Assembly: GCA_027037615.1 (NCBI GenBank)
Contig: JALVZN010000061.1
Location: 1 to 35,538, forward strand
Length of the DNA: 35,538 nucleotides
Direction of reading: 5' to 3'
Source: Caldifarciminota bacterium
Lineage (GTDB): Bacteria; Hydrothermota; Hydrothermia; B15-G9
Position numbers and translations under genes: made by a program. Below, in pieces: positions 33,509-35,538 of this stretch (within the stretch, counting starts at the first letter, position 1; every line of letters begins with the position of its first letter). The notes below the pieces were generated by a model. That model ran no database searches and was not told the DNA's origin. It worked only from the letters and a program-made list of their open reading frames with translations.

Positions 33509-35538
33509 ATGTGGCGTTACATTCCACTCCTCATGTCGCTCGTCGTGTCCCTTAGCGGCGAGTATCTCGTCGAAGTAAAAAATGTCCCCGCATCTGCGGT
33601 GCATCAGATGGAACTGACCGGCAAGGTCGATGTCGTAAACTACCAGAACGGCACATTGCAAGCGATAACCTACGATGGAGGCAAGACGATAGAGCAGATG
33701 GGCTTTAGCTATCGGGTGCTCAGGGACTTAGAGGTTGACAGGGCGCACTGGATGTCCATCAAGGGCAAAGACGGCTGGCATTCCTACGCCCAGTATCTCA
33801 CGCATTTTGACTCGCTCGCAACAGCTTATCCCAACATCGCAAAGCTGGACACGATCGGCTTCACATCCGACGCAAGCCACTGGCCGATACTGTGCCTCAA
33901 GGTATCCGATAACCCTCAGGAGCAGGAGTTCGAGCCTGAAATCAGGTATGTCGGCGTGCATCACGGCAACGAGCAGGTGTCCGGTGAGGTGCTTTACCGC
34001 TATGCGACCTACCTTCTGGAAAACTACGGCACGGATCCTGATGTCACATGGCTTGTGAACAACCGCGAGATTTACATAATCCCAGTCCTCAATCCCTATG
34101 GCTATGAACATGATACGAGGCGCAACGAAAACAGCGTCGATCTGAACCGCGATTATGGCTACATGTGGGATGGCTCTGGTAGCTCCAGTGAGCCGTATTC
34201 CCAACCCGAAACCCAATACATTTACGAACACTCACAGCTGCACAACTTCACCGTCTCCCTGACCTACCACAGCGGGGCATTTTATGTGAACTATCCGTGG
34301 AACTACACGCCTGTAAGGCTGCCCGATACGCCGTTCCTCTACGACATATCGGCTGCCTACGCCGATTCGACAGGTTACCCCCTGACAGAGGGATACGAGT
34401 GGTATCAGACGAGGGGCGACCTGAACGACTACTCTTACGGCATAGATTCGGATCTGGATGTCACAATTGAGCTTTACAACCCTTTCGATCCGCCTGCTAC
34501 CATGCTCGATTCCGTGTTCAACCTGAATCGCGGCGCAATGAACATGTGGGCGCTGAAAGGCGGTCAGGGCATCGGCGGGTTCGTCATAGATTCCGTCACA
34601 GGCGACACCATCAAAGAGGCCCGCATCTATGTTGAGGGCATAGACTGGCCGGTTTACACCGACAGGGTCATCGGGGACTACATAAAAGTCCTGCAGCCCG
34701 GCACATACACGCTTAAAGTTGAGGCGAACGGATACGAGACGAAGTATGTCCCCGACATTCAGGTTACAGAGGACTCGCTCACCCATGTCGATGTCTATCT
34801 GACACCCACGAACAGCAATACTTATGCCTTCAAACCTGTCGAAGTCGTCGTCAATGCGAGTAACTACTCGAGGATACCCGTTGACACATTTCTTGTCGGC
34901 AACATGCTCGGAGCGCCAGACGGAAGGTTCTACTATCTCGGTGTCGGCGGCCATGTCGTGCTCGATATGGGCGAGCGCACGCCGGCGGTTGGACAGGTGA
35001 TCGTCCACGAGGGCGATGACGGCGTGCCTGACGAGGGGTTCAGCCTCTACGGCTCCAACAACTGGCATGGGCCATGGTCGTTCATAGGTCAGGGGAACGG
35101 CACATCGACATTCAATCTGGCGACACCTTACCGCTACCTGAAGGTCGTCGATGACGGGGACGGCAGCGAATCCGCGCCAAATTGCGGCTATGACCTCGAC
35201 GCAATCGAGGTGTTCAGGGTTGAAGGCCCCTATCCTGTTGTCAGCGGATACGAGATCATAGACACCCTTGGAAACAACGATGGGCGCATGGACCCCGGCG
35301 AAAATGTCGATTTCATCACGGAGATCACAAACATCGGCAATCAGGATGCTTCAACGGTAACAGTTGAGCTCTCAACCACATCGGAATATCTCACGATTGA
35401 CAACCCTGTGGCCACGATAAGCGGACTTGCCGTGAATGACACCGCTGCGGTCGGATTTGGCATTGCGGTGAGCGAAAATGCGCCTCGCGGCACAGAAGCC
35501 GACATCGTTGTGACGGTCACGGATTCGGCAAGCGGCAA
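33509..35538 (+). CDS. Secreted M14 zinc carboxypeptidase with carboxypeptidase regulatory-like domain; 3' end beyond window
   Basis: Translated by eye from ATG 33509 (SD AAGGAGG); signal peptide MWRYIPLLMSLVVSLSG; VGVHHGNEQVSGE (HxxE), NPYGYEHDTRRNENSVDLNRDYG, LTYHSGAFYVNYPW (third zinc His), DVTIELYNP (catalytic Glu); no stop before the window end. Confidence 0.9.
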   Translation, partial: MWRYIPLLMSLVVSLSGEYLVEVKNVPASAVHQMELTGKVDVVNYQNGTLQAITYDGGKTIEQMGFSYRVLRDLEVDRAHWMSIKGKDGWHSYAQYLTHFDSLATAYPNIAKLDTIGFTSDASHWPILCLKVSDNPQEQEFEPEIRYVGVHHGNEQVSGEVLYRYATYLLENYGTDPDVTWLVNNREIYIIPVLNPYGYEHDTRRNENSVDLNRDYGYMWDGSGSSSEPYSQPETQYIYEHSQLHNFTVSLTYHSGAFYVNYPWNYTPVRLPDTPFLYDISAAYADSTGYPLTEGYEWYQTRGDLNDYSYGIDSDLDVTIELYNPFDPPATMLDSVFNLNRGAMNMWALKGGQGIGGFVIDSVTGDTIKEARIYVEGIDWPVYTDRVIGDYIKVLQPGTYTLKVEANGYETKYVPDIQVTEDSLTHVDVYLTPTNSNTYAFKPVEVVVNASNYSRIPVDTFLVGNMLGAPDGRFYYLGVGGHVVLDMGERTPAVGQVIVHEGDDGVPDEGFSLYGSNNWHGPWSFIGQGNGTSTFNLATPYRYLKVVDDGDGSESAPNCGYDLDAIEVFRVEGPYPVVSGYEIIDTLGNNDGRMDPGENVDFITEITNIGNQDASTVTVELSTTSEYLTIDNPVATISGLAVNDTAAVGFGIAVSENAPRGTEADIVVTVTDSASG

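Noticed and set aside
34232-35068. 278-aa and 167-aa (33728-34231) minus-strand ORFs at the right end
   Set aside because: Both lie antisense to the M14 carboxypeptidase frame that is open to the window edge.
1-35538. Mobile element / prophage / integrated island
   Set aside because: No transposase, integrase, phage structural gene, tRNA attachment site or terminal repeats; gene content is housekeeping and metabolic.

Overview
This 35.5 kb, gene-dense bacterial chromosomal window is mostly housekeeping. I support about 32 coding regions. In order they are: a cation:proton antiporter (5'-truncated), mfd, a porCDAB-type pyruvate:ferredoxin oxidoreductase operon (minus), an envelope operon (FN3 lipoprotein, FecR/Trp-rich DUF6600-like protein, small Lys-rich secreted protein), dnaB, mlaE/mlaF-like ABC genes plus a lipoprotein, an M55 D-aminopeptidase, a small DUF5668-like membrane protein, wzz-like/murQ/unknown, and a minus-strand Panacea-like/baeRF/patatin cluster. 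They continue with an S9 prolyl oligopeptidase, a GNAT/PUA/tilS/hpt/ftsH operon, asnS, a porin-like beta-barrel, an isolated Cas2, a GH57 enzyme, and a secreted M14 carboxypeptidase that runs off the right edge and is missing from the supplied ORF track. I found no rRNA, tRNA, transposase or CRISPR array. Items most worth a second look: (1) a recurrent leaderless-promoter architecture, with a -10-like hexamer 6-10 nt upstream of the ATG and no Shine-Dalgarno, at unit-leading genes, while other genes carry strong SDs; (2) a solitary Cas2 with no cas1 or array in view; (3) a Panacea-like/baeRF/patatin cluster; (4) dual start sites of the prolyl oligopeptidase; (5) inverted-repeat operator candidates. 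All family calls come from reading motifs, not from database searches.
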